From a candidate division CSSED10-310 bacterium (GTDB taxonomy: Bacteria > CSSED10-310 > JAFGDC01): a stretch of 8,920 bases of DNA. Below are positions 1 to 6,911 of the stretch, one piece after another. The stretch is taken from positions 1 through 8,920 of the forward strand of contig JAFGDC010000458.1 of NCBI GenBank assembly GCA_016932295.1, given 5' to 3'. The notes beneath the pieces were generated by a model. The model did not search any database and had not been told where the DNA came from. It worked only from the letters and a program-made list of their open reading frames with translations. Position numbers and translations under genes: made by a program. Within the stretch, counting starts at the first letter, position 1. Every line of letters starts with the position of its first letter.

Positions 1-23
1 CGCTCCCTTCGCTGGCGCCACGC

Positions 24-54
24 GGGGTCGTACCTCCTCCGGGGTCGTACCCGG
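24..54 (+). repeat. Two direct copies of GGGGTCGTAC, 17 bp apart
   Basis: GGGGTCGTAC occurs at 24-33 and again at 41-50. The second copy extends to CCGGGGTCGTACCCGG (39-54), which has palindromic CCGGG/CCCGG arms around a non-palindromic GTCGTA centre. The same 16 bases occur in reverse complement at 544-559. Confidence 0.75.
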
Positions 55-264
55 AATCTTGCAATGTTCGTCGTGGTGCGTTGGCTTCCAATCTTCCACG
101 GCAGCCACGGAGACAAAGGGTGAATTGCCGGCGTTACTCGAGCTGACTAGACGCGGTGAGCAGACGGGAGGTGCTGACTGCATCCGGGAGTGAACTGACA
201 GTCTTTATGTGCCGGAGTTACGCGTCGGATTGATCACATACGCCCTGGGCATGGTCTGATTGGT

Positions 265-327
265 CCTTCGTCGGCCCCCCGCCAAACCAGTGGCGCTGAT
301 AAAGACACCACTGAAGGCACACGAAGG
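265..327. repeat. Nested inverted repeat able to form a two-stem hairpin
   Basis: An outer 7-bp stem CCTTCGT/ACGAAGG (265-271 with 321-327) encloses an inner 6-bp stem CAGTGG/CCACTG (288-293 with 308-313). The inner loop contains GATAAAG. The inner stem lies wholly within the left 108-bp repeat, and the matching part of the right copy (8889-8920 region) also folds, with GGCGGC facing GCCGCC. No function is assigned. Confidence 0.45.
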
Positions 328-391
328 CGCTTTTCGTCGGGCAACCGCTCCTCACTATTGATTCACCTCAGGCGTATATCGAAACCAAAGG
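284..391 (-). repeat. Left copy of a 108-bp inverted repeat
   Basis: Read on the minus strand from 391 to 284, this aligns without gaps to 8813-8920 on the plus strand, with 82 of 108 positions identical by my count. The inner end (364-391 against 8813-8840) matches at 27 of 28 positions and contains TTTCGATATACGCCTGAGG. Outside it, identity falls to about 69%. Similarity stops abruptly at 391. The homologous arms point outward from the roughly 8.4-kb block containing all three genes. Differences do not concentrate at third codon positions in any frame I checked, so a non-coding repeat or a decayed element is more likely than a conserved gene. Confidence 0.8.
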
Positions 392-543
392 TGACAGGTA
401 CGCCGGACCGGAGGTGACACTGGCAGGAGCGCGGCGTGATGCCGCCCACTCCAAAGATATCGAAAGGTACAATCCCGATGAAACACCGTGCTTCTCAAAC
501 TCACTGTGTTGCATTGACCAAACTTCCGCGCTAAAAAGCGTTG

Positions 544-559
544 CCGGGTACGACCCCGG
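544..559 (-). repeat. Inverted copy of the 16-bp CCGGGGTCGTACCCGG element
   Basis: The plus strand reads CCGGGTACGACCCCGG, an exact reverse complement of 39-54. The two copies face each other across about 490 bp that include the left 108-bp repeat. Because the arms are self-complementary, only the six central bases define orientation. The size and arrangement recall small palindromic repeats of the REP/MITE kind; this is inference. Confidence 0.7.
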
Positions 560-577
560 GCTGGAATCCCCGCCGGT

Positions 578-606
578 TTGCAGGCTCCGACACCGTCCGG
601 TATCCT
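578..606 (+). promoter_or_regulatory. Weak candidate sigma-70 promoter for the lpd-like gene
   Basis: TTGCAG (578-583) and TATCCT (601-606) are separated by 17 bp and would start transcription about 45 nt before the ATG at 658. Each hexamer is a partial match (3 of 6 and 4 of 6), so this is only the best candidate I found. Confidence 0.25.
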
Positions 607-645
607 GGGCTCAGGGTAACGATGACGACCCGTCAGGGTATCAGC

Positions 646-652
646 AAGGGGG
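646..652 (+). promoter_or_regulatory. Ribosome binding site deciding the lpd-like start
   Basis: AAGGGGG ends 5 nt before the ATG at 658. This supports 658 over the upstream in-frame ATGs at 541 and 622, whose extra residues do not resemble the family. Confidence 0.75.
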
Positions 653-657
653 ATGCA

Positions 658-2094
658 ATGAAAAAATACGACCTCGCCATCATCGGCGCCGGCACCGGCG
701 GCTATAACGCCGCCATCCGCGCCGCCCAACTGGGCATGAACGTCGTCCTCATCGAGAAAGCCAAGGTCGGCGGACTCTGCCTCCAGTGGGGTTGTATCCC
801 CTCCAAGATTCTCCTCCACTACGCCAAACTCTACCATGACGCCAAACGTGCCGTCGCAGAAGGTGCCCTCATCGCACCGGGGTTGTCTTTCGATTACGAC
901 GCCATGGTGGCCGTCTCCCGCCGGCGCGTCGCGACGGAGACAGCGGGTCTGAAGGGTCTCCTGAGTTCACACCGCATCATCATCAAGGAAGGCACCGCCC
1001 GTTTCATGGATGCCCACCATCTCATTGTCGCAACCGATGACGAACCGGAGACCGTGACAGCCGGACATATTCTCATCGCCGCCGGCCGCTCCTACCAGCA
1101 ACTCCCTGGTTACGAGGTGGACCACCATACGATCATCGCCAGCGATGATGCGATGTCCCTCACCGCCGCCCCGAAGCGCATCGCCATAATCGGCGGCGGC
1201 GTCGAGGCGGTGGAATTCGCCTCGTTGTTCAACGCCCTTGACGTCCCCGTCAGCATCCTCAAAGCACGCCCGGGATTACTCCGCACGCTGGATGACGAGA
1301 TCGCCACCGAACTGGAGACTCATTTCAGAAATTCCGGCGTGGAAATGGTCTTCGACATGGATTTCGAACATGCCGCACCAGCCAGGAGCGACCGCGGCAT
1401 AGAACTGACCGTCCGGGGTGAGCGCCGGATCTTCGACAAGATGCTCATGTCGATCGGCATTGATCCGCGACCCGTGTCAGGTTCCCTGAATCTCGCCGCC
1501 GCAGGAGTCGACACCGACGAACGGGGGTTCATCCGTGTCAATCCCGAAACTTACGGTACCAGCACCCAGAACATTCATGCCATCGGCGATATCATCTCAC
1601 TTCCCTGCCGCACCCATCCGGGGCTGGCTCATGCCGCCGGCAGGGAAGGGGAATATGTGGCGGAGCTGCTGGGCGGCAAGAATCCTCCCAGGATCAACTA
1701 TGACTGGATGCCGTACCCTGTCTTTACCATACCTGACCTGGCCAGTGTGGGACTGAGCGAGGCGCAGGCTCGTGAACGGTACAAGGATGCTCCTGAACGG
1801 GTGCTGACTGGCCGGTTCCGCTACGAATGGCTTGGCAAGGCTCTGGCGCTGAACACTCCCACCGGCCTGGTCAAGGTGGTGGTGGACGGCGCCACCGGCG
1901 AAATTCTCGGTTGCCACATCTTCGGTGAAGCGGCCACCGAGTACATCACCGAGGCGGCGGAAGCCATGCGGGCGGAGGATGTGCTGGATCTGTTGCTGGA
2001 TCGCCAGATCACGTCGCACCCAACCTTCTCCGAGGCATTGAAGGAAGCCTTCGGTGATGTTCTGAAACGGTCTATCCATACGCCACCACGATGA
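658..2094 (+). CDS. Dihydrolipoamide dehydrogenase-like FAD-dependent disulfide reductase
   Basis: This 478-aa protein has the usual length and order of class I pyridine nucleotide-disulfide oxidoreductases, which pass electrons between NAD(P)H, FAD and a redox disulfide in the cytosol. The FAD-binding motif GAGTGG is at residues 10-15 with Glu33 after the second strand. The redox pair C41-LQWG-C46 lies in GGLCLQWGCIPSK; typical Lpd has LNVG between the cysteines. A second nucleotide-binding motif, GGGVEAVE, is at 179-186. HAIGDI is the second FAD contact. The dimer-interface domain carries the catalytic pair His454/Glu459 in HPTFSE. The C-terminal half (IFGEAATEYITEAAEAM) is closer to Lpd than to glutathione or mercuric reductase. 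Oddly, the second motif is GxGxxA, and Lys202 sits where Lpd has the Glu that binds the NAD ribose, suggesting NADP(H). No E1/E2 genes adjoin, so lipoamide as substrate is not proven. The ATG at 658 has a good Shine-Dalgarno site. Confidence 0.93.
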   Translation: MKKYDLAIIGAGTGGYNAAIRAAQLGMNVVLIEKAKVGGLCLQWGCIPSKILLHYAKLYHDAKRAVAEGALIAPGLSFDYDAMVAVSRRRVATETAGLKGLLSSHRIIIKEGTARFMDAHHLIVATDDEPETVTAGHILIAAGRSYQQLPGYEVDHHTIIASDDAMSLTAAPKRIAIIGGGVEAVEFASLFNALDVPVSILKARPGLLRTLDDEIATELETHFRNSGVEMVFDMDFEHAAPARSDRGIELTVRGERRIFDKMLMSIGIDPRPVSGSLNLAAAGVDTDERGFIRVNPETYGTSTQNIHAIGDIISLPCRTHPGLAHAAGREGEYVAELLGGKNPPRINYDWMPYPVFTIPDLASVGLSEAQARERYKDAPERVLTGRFRYEWLGKALALNTPTGLVKVVVDGATGEILGCHIFGEAATEYITEAAEAMRAEDVLDLLLDRQITSHPTFSEALKEAFGDVLKRSIHTPPR

Positions 2095-2102
2095 CCCCCT
2101 CC

Positions 2103-5100
2103 TCACGGCGAAGAGCGGGGACCGTACAGGATCAGCTTCCTGTAATCGGTTTCACATTCGAATTGGTCACGTAACACATCGGCATACGGACCAGTCGCGG
2201 CATCCTCGTCATTGATGGTCTCCACCACGATCCTCGGCAGCGGCATGAAAGCCCTGGTCAGCAGATGCCGCAGCACTTCCAGGCCACGCGGCAGCACCTC
2301 ATCGCCGGGACCGGCAAGAATCTGCAGCACGCTTCCCTGCCGCTGGGAAACCATGATCAGCCGGCTGCCATGATACACCAGGTGGGCACCCGCCACCCGT
2401 CGCGGCAACAATCCCTTGAGATCATTCAACCCCACTCCGCACATGGAAGCCGGATCCATGGCGTGAAGCCAGTACACCGCATCTTCATCAAGATCTCTTT
2501 GCACCATGCGCAGCGCGGCATGGCTCATGAACTGGGGACCGCCGATCCCCGCGAAGAAGTACCCCGACACCACCTCGCCGGAAAATTCCATGAGCCGCAG
2601 CGAACGAAACACGTCCCGCCACCTGAAGCCCGTCGACTCCCTGGCGAGCAGTTCCCTGAACAGGATACCATAGCGCTCCAACAGCAGCCGCACCCGTTCC
2701 TTGCTCAGTTCCTCGCGGACCAGGAGATCATCCTCGCGCTCCAGGCTCGGCGCCAGAAACCAATTGCCCAGGCCCGGCGGGGCCGGAGGTGGGCGCCGGA
2801 AACCCCGTCGTCGCCCGTGCTGTTCCAGCCGCCGTGGTTCCGGAGCGGCGAACCCCGTTTCCAGACCGCGCCGCAGGGCCGCGAAGGAGTCGTTGGCAAT
2901 CCGGCCATGCCAGACACCATCCCACAACAAGGCAGAAAGCCTCCTCGAGGACAGCTCGGTCCGCATGGCCAGTGCAGCGAGGTCGTATTTCGCCCTTGGA
3001 TCAGGAAAGAGGCCGGGCAGCGTGGCATCCCGATCAGCACCGGTCGCGGCCGGGGTTGCGCCCGGTTTTCCCGGTTGAGCGCAGGCATCCACGGTCTCCA
3101 GCAGATCCAGGTCAGCCTCGCGGCAAAACTGGATACTGCCATCTCCCGCACCGAGCCATAGCACGCCATCTTCCCGCAGCGCCCGATCGATCCAGAGCGG
3201 ATCCCACCGCTCCAGCCGCGCCGGCAGGAACTCGCTTTCCCACAATTCCGCCCGGGCGGAGAAGCACACCAGTTGCGCAAGCACCGACCGGAGCCCTTCC
3301 GCGCCGGTGGTACGGCCGGTGAGACCCTGTATGCGCGCCAGAAACAGCGGCAGCTTTTCCGCCGGCGCCGTGGCCACCGCCGGCGCCCTGTCCAGCCTCG
3401 CCAGTCGCAGCAGGGAGGCGAAATTCTCCGCATCGCAGACGAACACATCCTCGCGCTCCGCCAGCAGGGGACCTATCACCAGGAGCCCTTCCCTGATGAG
3501 GTCTCCCATCACGTCATCCACCCAGCCGCCAAGCACCATTCTGACCTGATCAGGCGCAATGGGACCGTAATACCGGAGCCATTCCGACAGAACCTGGGCC
3601 GGCGATGCATCCGGCGCATCCTCGATGAGCGGCACCGGGATCTCCGGAGGCGGCCGGTTGCCATCCAGGCGGCGGGGCGTCAACGCTTCCACCGGGATAT
3701 CCAGTGCCCTTGCCAGGCGGGGGAGCGTTTCCAGCGCGGCTATTGCCGGCGGAAGCGCGCCCGGGAGCGTGACCAGCAGCAGCTTCCAGTCAAGCCCCCC
3801 CGGCGCCGGCTGGAACTTATGATCCCGCGCCATGGCCGCCAGCAGTTCCTCCCATTCCTCCACCGGCACCAGCAAGCGCTCCTTGACATACTCCAGCAGT
3901 TCCAGTTCGTCTCCCGGCGCATAGCCATGGAACGTCCGCCGCCGCTTCGCCGCGAAGCGTTCCGCCGTGGCCCGGGGCAGTCGTGGCCGAACCTCGTCCC
4001 TGAACACCAGGTCGCGTAGCAGGTCATCGCTCAACCGCGACGCCGCCCCGCCGGAAGGTTCGTCGTCCTGGTACATATAGCGGTTCACCTGCCGCCAGGT
4101 GGTCTGCATGGCCATGGGGCTGGGGTGGGATGTCCGGACCACGGACCATGATGTGCGGCCGGTGGCCAATTCCTCCAGCATCTCGCCGAGTGCGCTCCTG
4201 TCGAACTCATCCAGCAGGCAGCTTCGCCACGCCTCCAGCACCATGGGGAAATCCTCATAGCGCAGCACCGCGGCCAGCAGCTTCTGCGCCCGCAACCTGG
4301 TCATCCACAACGGCATCCGCTGATTCAGCCGAGTCCTGGTGATAAGCAGGGCTCGTTCGGCGCTCTCCCTGAACTGGGCGCCGAACAGACCGGAGCCTTC
4401 CAGCCGGCGGCGGAGGAGCCGATCCAGGTTGCCGGGGGTGACCAGGCCCATGAGGTTTTCAGCGTTACCTTCCTCCGGCAGTTGCAGCACCACGCAGTCA
4501 TCCGCCGCGAATATCTCGAGGCGGCCGCCGAACCGTTCCTCCCAGGCCGCATCGAGAGCCAGGGCGAGGGGACGGTTGACCCGCGCCCCCCAGAAGGTGT
4601 GGATGACCACCTGGCTTCCGGGAGCGCCGCCCGGCCCAGTGGCGGTTTCCTCCACCAGGACGTGATGCCGGTGTGGCAGAATACCTCCCGCGGCGGCACG
4701 CTGGGACTTCAGGTACGCCGCCAGACGCATAGCCGTCGACTCGTCCATGTGGTAGTTACGCTGCAGCCTGAGCGGAAACGCCGGGTCGTCCAAGTCGCGC
4801 GACGCCTCCTCCAGCAGTTCCCCGATCAGTTGTGAAAAGTGAAAACTCCTGCCCCGCAGATCCGCGCGCCAGAATGGAACCGCCATGGTTTCAGGACCAC
4901 CGGGAGCGACCATTACCTCGTTGTTGGTTATGCGCTGGATTCGCCAGTGCTGCGTGCCCAGGGTGAACGCCTGACCGATCCTCGCCTCCCAGACGAATTC
5001 CTCGTCCAGTTCGCCGATGCGTGCGTTGGTTTGAGCGTGACGGAGCTGATAGTAGCCGCGGTCGGGGATGGTGCCGCCGGCTGAATAGAGGTTGAGAAGC

Positions 5101-6578
5101 GCACCTTTTCGCGCCCGGACAGTGTTGTCCAGCGCATCCAGCGCGATGCGCGGCTGCAGCTCCCTGATCCGGGTCTCGGCATAGCGGCCGGCAAGCATTT
5201 CCAGCACCAGGTCGAAATGACGGCGGACCAAGCCGTGATAGCTGTGGCAGGTGCGGATGAACGAGTAAAGGCGATCACGATCCCAGGTCTCGAGGCTGGT
5301 CATGGACACGAGGATCTGAGCCAGCACATCCAGGGGCGCGGCCGGCGGCGTGACGGACTCGATATCCTGGTCCGCCATGGCGCGCACCAGGGCGGTGGTG
5401 GCCAGAATGTCGCCGGCGTGAGTGGGGAAAAGGCTGCCGCGGCCCGTTTCACCCACTCCATGGCCGGACCGGCCTATGCGCTGGATGGCGGCGGCCACCT
5501 CCGGCGGCGTCTGCACCAGCACCACCTCGTCCAGCGCCCCGATGTCGATTCCCAGTTCCAGTGAACTGGTGGCGATGATGGCGCGCAGTTCGCCGTTTTT
5601 CAGACGTTCCTCAACGGCCTGACGGATTTCGCGGGAGAGCGATCCGTGATGGGCGTAAGCAATAGGAACGCCAGCATGGCGATTGAGCAAGAGAGTAAGT
5701 TTTTCACACAATCGGCGGCTGTTGGCGAAAATCAGGGTGGCGCGGTTGCCGGAGACGATCCGTTCCAGTTCGGCTGCCATGGTTTCCCAGTACGCCTCGC
5801 CCCGGGTCGCGCGATCCGGCAATTCGGGCGCACGGATCCGGATATCGTACCGCTTGTCCATGCCGGCTTGCAGGATGGTCATGGGACGGGGTTGATACCG
5901 CGTTCCGGCAGGATCGACGAGCCGGTGACCGGCGGCGAAGGCGGCAATCGCGGCCATGGGCTTCACGGTGGCGGACAGGACGATCCGCTGGAATTCGCCG
6001 CTGAGCAGGGTGAGCCGCTCCACCGCGGACATCAGGTGAGCGCCGCGCTTGACGCCGGCCACTGCGTGGATCTCGTCCAGGATTACCGTGGAGAGACTGG
6101 TGAGCATGCTGCGGCCGGACCGGGAGCTGAGGAGCAGGTTGAGGCTTTCGGGAGTGGTGATGAGGATTTCCGGCGGATGCCGGTACATACGGCGGCGGTC
6201 GGCCTGGGGAGTGTCACCGCTGCGGGTCAGGATACGGACTGGATGCATTTCACGGCCGTGGGCGTTGAAAAAGGTTCTGAGTCCGCGGAGGGGCTTGATC
6301 AGGTTGCGCTGGATGTCGTTGTTGAGGGCCTTTAGCGGTGAGACGTAGAGGGTGCCGGTGCGATCGGGGGGCAGGAGGCCGGTGGCAAGCTGGTTCAGAG
6401 TCCAGAGGAAGGCGGTGAGGGTTTTGCCGCTGCCGGTTGGTGCGGTGACGAGGACATGTTCGCCGGCGGCGATCCGCGGCCAGGCCATGGCCTGGATGCC
6501 GGTGGGCGTCCGATAGGTCGCCAGGAACCAATTACGCACCAGTGGATCGAATGCCTGTAAGCCGACGTCCATTACCAT
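2103..6578 (-). CDS. lhr: Lhr, large DExH-box ATP-dependent helicase (1491 aa)
   Basis: This is a superfamily 2 helicase of the long bacterial Lhr type, an ATP-driven 3'-5' translocase that unwinds nucleic-acid duplexes and is linked to DNA repair. Motifs appear in order: Q-motif-like PTGIQ (25-29), Walker A APTGSGKT (46-53, Lys52), YVSPLKAL (78-85), TTPESL (141-146), Walker B DEIH (168-171), SAT (202-204), FANSR (284-288), ATSSLELGID (336-345) and QRIGRSGH (366-373). The Lhr-specific segments SGGTIPDRGYY and GELDEEFVWEARIGQAFTLG follow, then the core end and a C-terminal region of about 620 aa with winged-helix-like repeats, typical of full-length Lhr (E. coli about 1538 aa). No frameshift is visible. 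The first ATG has AGGGAGG 6 nt upstream; a second ATG two codons in is spaced worse. The gene converges on the lpd-like gene with 8 bp between stop codons. Confidence 0.95.
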   Translation of the reverse strand: MVMDVGLQAFDPLVRNWFLATYRTPTGIQAMAWPRIAAGEHVLVTAPTGSGKTLTAFLWTLNQLATGLLPPDRTGTLYVSPLKALNNDIQRNLIKPLRGLRTFFNAHGREMHPVRILTRSGDTPQADRRRMYRHPPEILITTPESLNLLLSSRSGRSMLTSLSTVILDEIHAVAGVKRGAHLMSAVERLTLLSGEFQRIVLSATVKPMAAIAAFAAGHRLVDPAGTRYQPRPMTILQAGMDKRYDIRIRAPELPDRATRGEAYWETMAAELERIVSGNRATLIFANSRRLCEKLTLLLNRHAGVPIAYAHHGSLSREIRQAVEERLKNGELRAIIATSSLELGIDIGALDEVVLVQTPPEVAAAIQRIGRSGHGVGETGRGSLFPTHAGDILATTALVRAMADQDIESVTPPAAPLDVLAQILVSMTSLETWDRDRLYSFIRTCHSYHGLVRRHFDLVLEMLAGRYAETRIRELQPRIALDALDNTVRARKGALLNLYSAGGTIPDRGYYQLRHAQTNARIGELDEEFVWEARIGQAFTLGTQHWRIQRITNNEVMVAPGGPETMAVPFWRADLRGRSFHFSQLIGELLEEASRDLDDPAFPLRLQRNYHMDESTAMRLAAYLKSQRAAAGGILPHRHHVLVEETATGPGGAPGSQVVIHTFWGARVNRPLALALDAAWEERFGGRLEIFAADDCVVLQLPEEGNAENLMGLVTPGNLDRLLRRRLEGSGLFGAQFRESAERALLITRTRLNQRMPLWMTRLRAQKLLAAVLRYEDFPMVLEAWRSCLLDEFDRSALGEMLEELATGRTSWSVVRTSHPSPMAMQTTWRQVNRYMYQDDEPSGGAASRLSDDLLRDLVFRDEVRPRLPRATAERFAAKRRRTFHGYAPGDELELLEYVKERLLVPVEEWEELLAAMARDHKFQPAPGGLDWKLLLVTLPGALPPAIAALETLPRLARALDIPVEALTPRRLDGNRPPPEIPVPLIEDAPDASPAQVLSEWLRYYGPIAPDQVRMVLGGWVDDVMGDLIREGLLVIGPLLAEREDVFVCDAENFASLLRLARLDRAPAVATAPAEKLPLFLARIQGLTGRTTGAEGLRSVLAQLVCFSARAELWESEFLPARLERWDPLWIDRALREDGVLWLGAGDGSIQFCREADLDLLETVDACAQPGKPGATPAATGADRDATLPGLFPDPRAKYDLAALAMRTELSSRRLSALLWDGVWHGRIANDSFAALRRGLETGFAAPEPRRLEQHGRRRGFRRPPPAPPGLGNWFLAPSLEREDDLLVREELSKERVRLLLERYGILFRELLARESTGFRWRDVFRSLRLMEFSGEVVSGYFFAGIGGPQFMSHAALRMVQRDLDEDAVYWLHAMDPASMCGVGLNDLKGLLPRRVAGAHLVYHGSRLIMVSQRQGSVLQILAGPGDEVLPRGLEVLRHLLTRAFMPLPRIVVETINDEDAATGPYADVLRDQFECETDYRKLILYGPRSSP

Positions 6579-6584
6579 CGAGCG

Positions 6585-6591
6585 CCTCCCT
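6585..6591 (-). promoter_or_regulatory. Ribosome binding site of lhr
   Basis: AGGGAGG on the minus strand lies 6 nt before the ATG at 6578. It favours this start over the second ATG at 6572, which would be 12 nt away. Confidence 0.75.
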
Positions 6592-6605
6592 CGTTGGGCA
6601 TGCTC

Positions 6606-6634
6606 AGTCTAGTGACGACGCCGGGGAGACACAA
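6606..6634 (-). promoter_or_regulatory. Weak candidate sigma-70 promoter for lhr
   Basis: On the minus strand TTGTGT (6634-6629) and TAGACT (6611-6606) are separated by 17 bp, giving a leader of about 20 nt before the lhr ATG. The spacing and position are good; the hexamers match consensus at only 3 and 4 positions. Confidence 0.3.
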
Positions 6635-6723
6635 GCGGGGAGGTGCTTTTCGTTGTTTGTGGTTTCGTTGGCACAGTGACAGCTCGAAGATGCCGACTGA
6701 AGCCGGTGCCCCTTGAGGGCTGA

Positions 6724-6775
6724 TAAAGACGCGCAGCATGCAACGCTGCGCGACCAGGGCGAGGCGGCGCCTCGC
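6724..6775 (-). terminator. Tandem hairpins, possible terminator after the unknown gene
   Basis: In the direction of the minus strand a 7-bp hairpin GCGAGGC-GCC-GCCTCGC (6775-6759) is followed by an 8-bp hairpin CGCGCAGC/GCTGCGCG with a 7-nt loop (6752-6730), then TCTTTAT. The unknown gene ends 137 bp upstream on the same strand. The second stem is strong, but the T tract is short and interrupted, so intrinsic termination is plausible, not certain. Confidence 0.4.
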
Positions 6776-6911
6776 GAGCCATGGGGATGATGTGGATCTC
6801 CCGCTCCTACCGCCCACCGGCTCCTATGATCGGTCAGGCGGCCATGGCCGACGATGCGGGCATCCGCACCAGGATTATGATTCGTCGCCCTGGCTATTCA
6901 CCCCATACGCT

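Larger units (their letters stand above)
1..657. other. Non-coding, repeat-rich region left of the lpd-like gene
   Basis: I see no convincing gene here. The open frames are short, lack ribosome binding sites and match no family I recognise. The stretch contains two close copies of GGGGTCGTAC (24-33 and 41-50), a 16-bp inverted repeat pair (39-54 and 544-559), a nested inverted repeat (265-327) and the left copy of a 108-bp repeat whose inverted partner lies at the right edge of the window. The last 80 bases probably carry the promoter and ribosome binding site of the reductase gene. This concentration of repeats is what one expects of debris from mobile elements or of a REP/MITE-like cluster, but no transposase is visible. 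Confidence 0.6.
6579..6911. other. Intergenic region between the unknown gene and lhr
   Basis: No gene is visible in these 333 bp. It contains the lhr ribosome binding site and candidate promoter (6585-6634), two neighbouring hairpins (6730-6775) and a 12-bp perfect palindrome CGGCCATGGCCG (6839-6850). The gap and the hairpins argue that the unknown gene and lhr are separate transcription units although both lie on the minus strand. Confidence 0.6.

Noticed and set aside
456..475. ATATCGAAA recurring 80 bp from the 28-bp core, suggesting a third repeat copy
   Set aside because: Only nine bases match and the flanks do not align.
529..540. CGCT-AAAA-AGCG hairpin
   Set aside because: A 4-bp stem is too small to assign a function.
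541..657. 39-residue N-terminal extension of the Lpd-like protein
   Set aside because: The family begins at the FAD motif, and the ATG at 658 has the good Shine-Dalgarno site. The extension translates repeat and promoter DNA.
414..707. 97-aa plus-strand frame
   Set aside because: It overlaps the reductase start in another frame, and its Arg/His-rich end is the shadow of the FAD-binding motif.
355..837. 160-aa minus-strand frame
   Set aside because: It overlaps the start of the Lpd-like gene antisense and its tail lies in the 108-bp repeat. It has no ribosome binding site or recognisable domain.
2265..6348. Long plus-strand open frames opposite lhr (for example 2265-3161, 3273-4019, 5646-6335)
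   Set aside because: They lie antisense to a gene with all helicase motifs. They are low-complexity, Arg/Gly/Pro-rich translations expected opposite a GC-rich gene, and no family is recognisable.
6572..6817. 81-aa minus-strand frame ending in the lhr start (ATGGTAA overlap)
   Set aside because: The overlap looks like translational coupling, but the frame spans the hairpins and candidate lhr promoter, is Arg-rich, and has no ribosome binding site.
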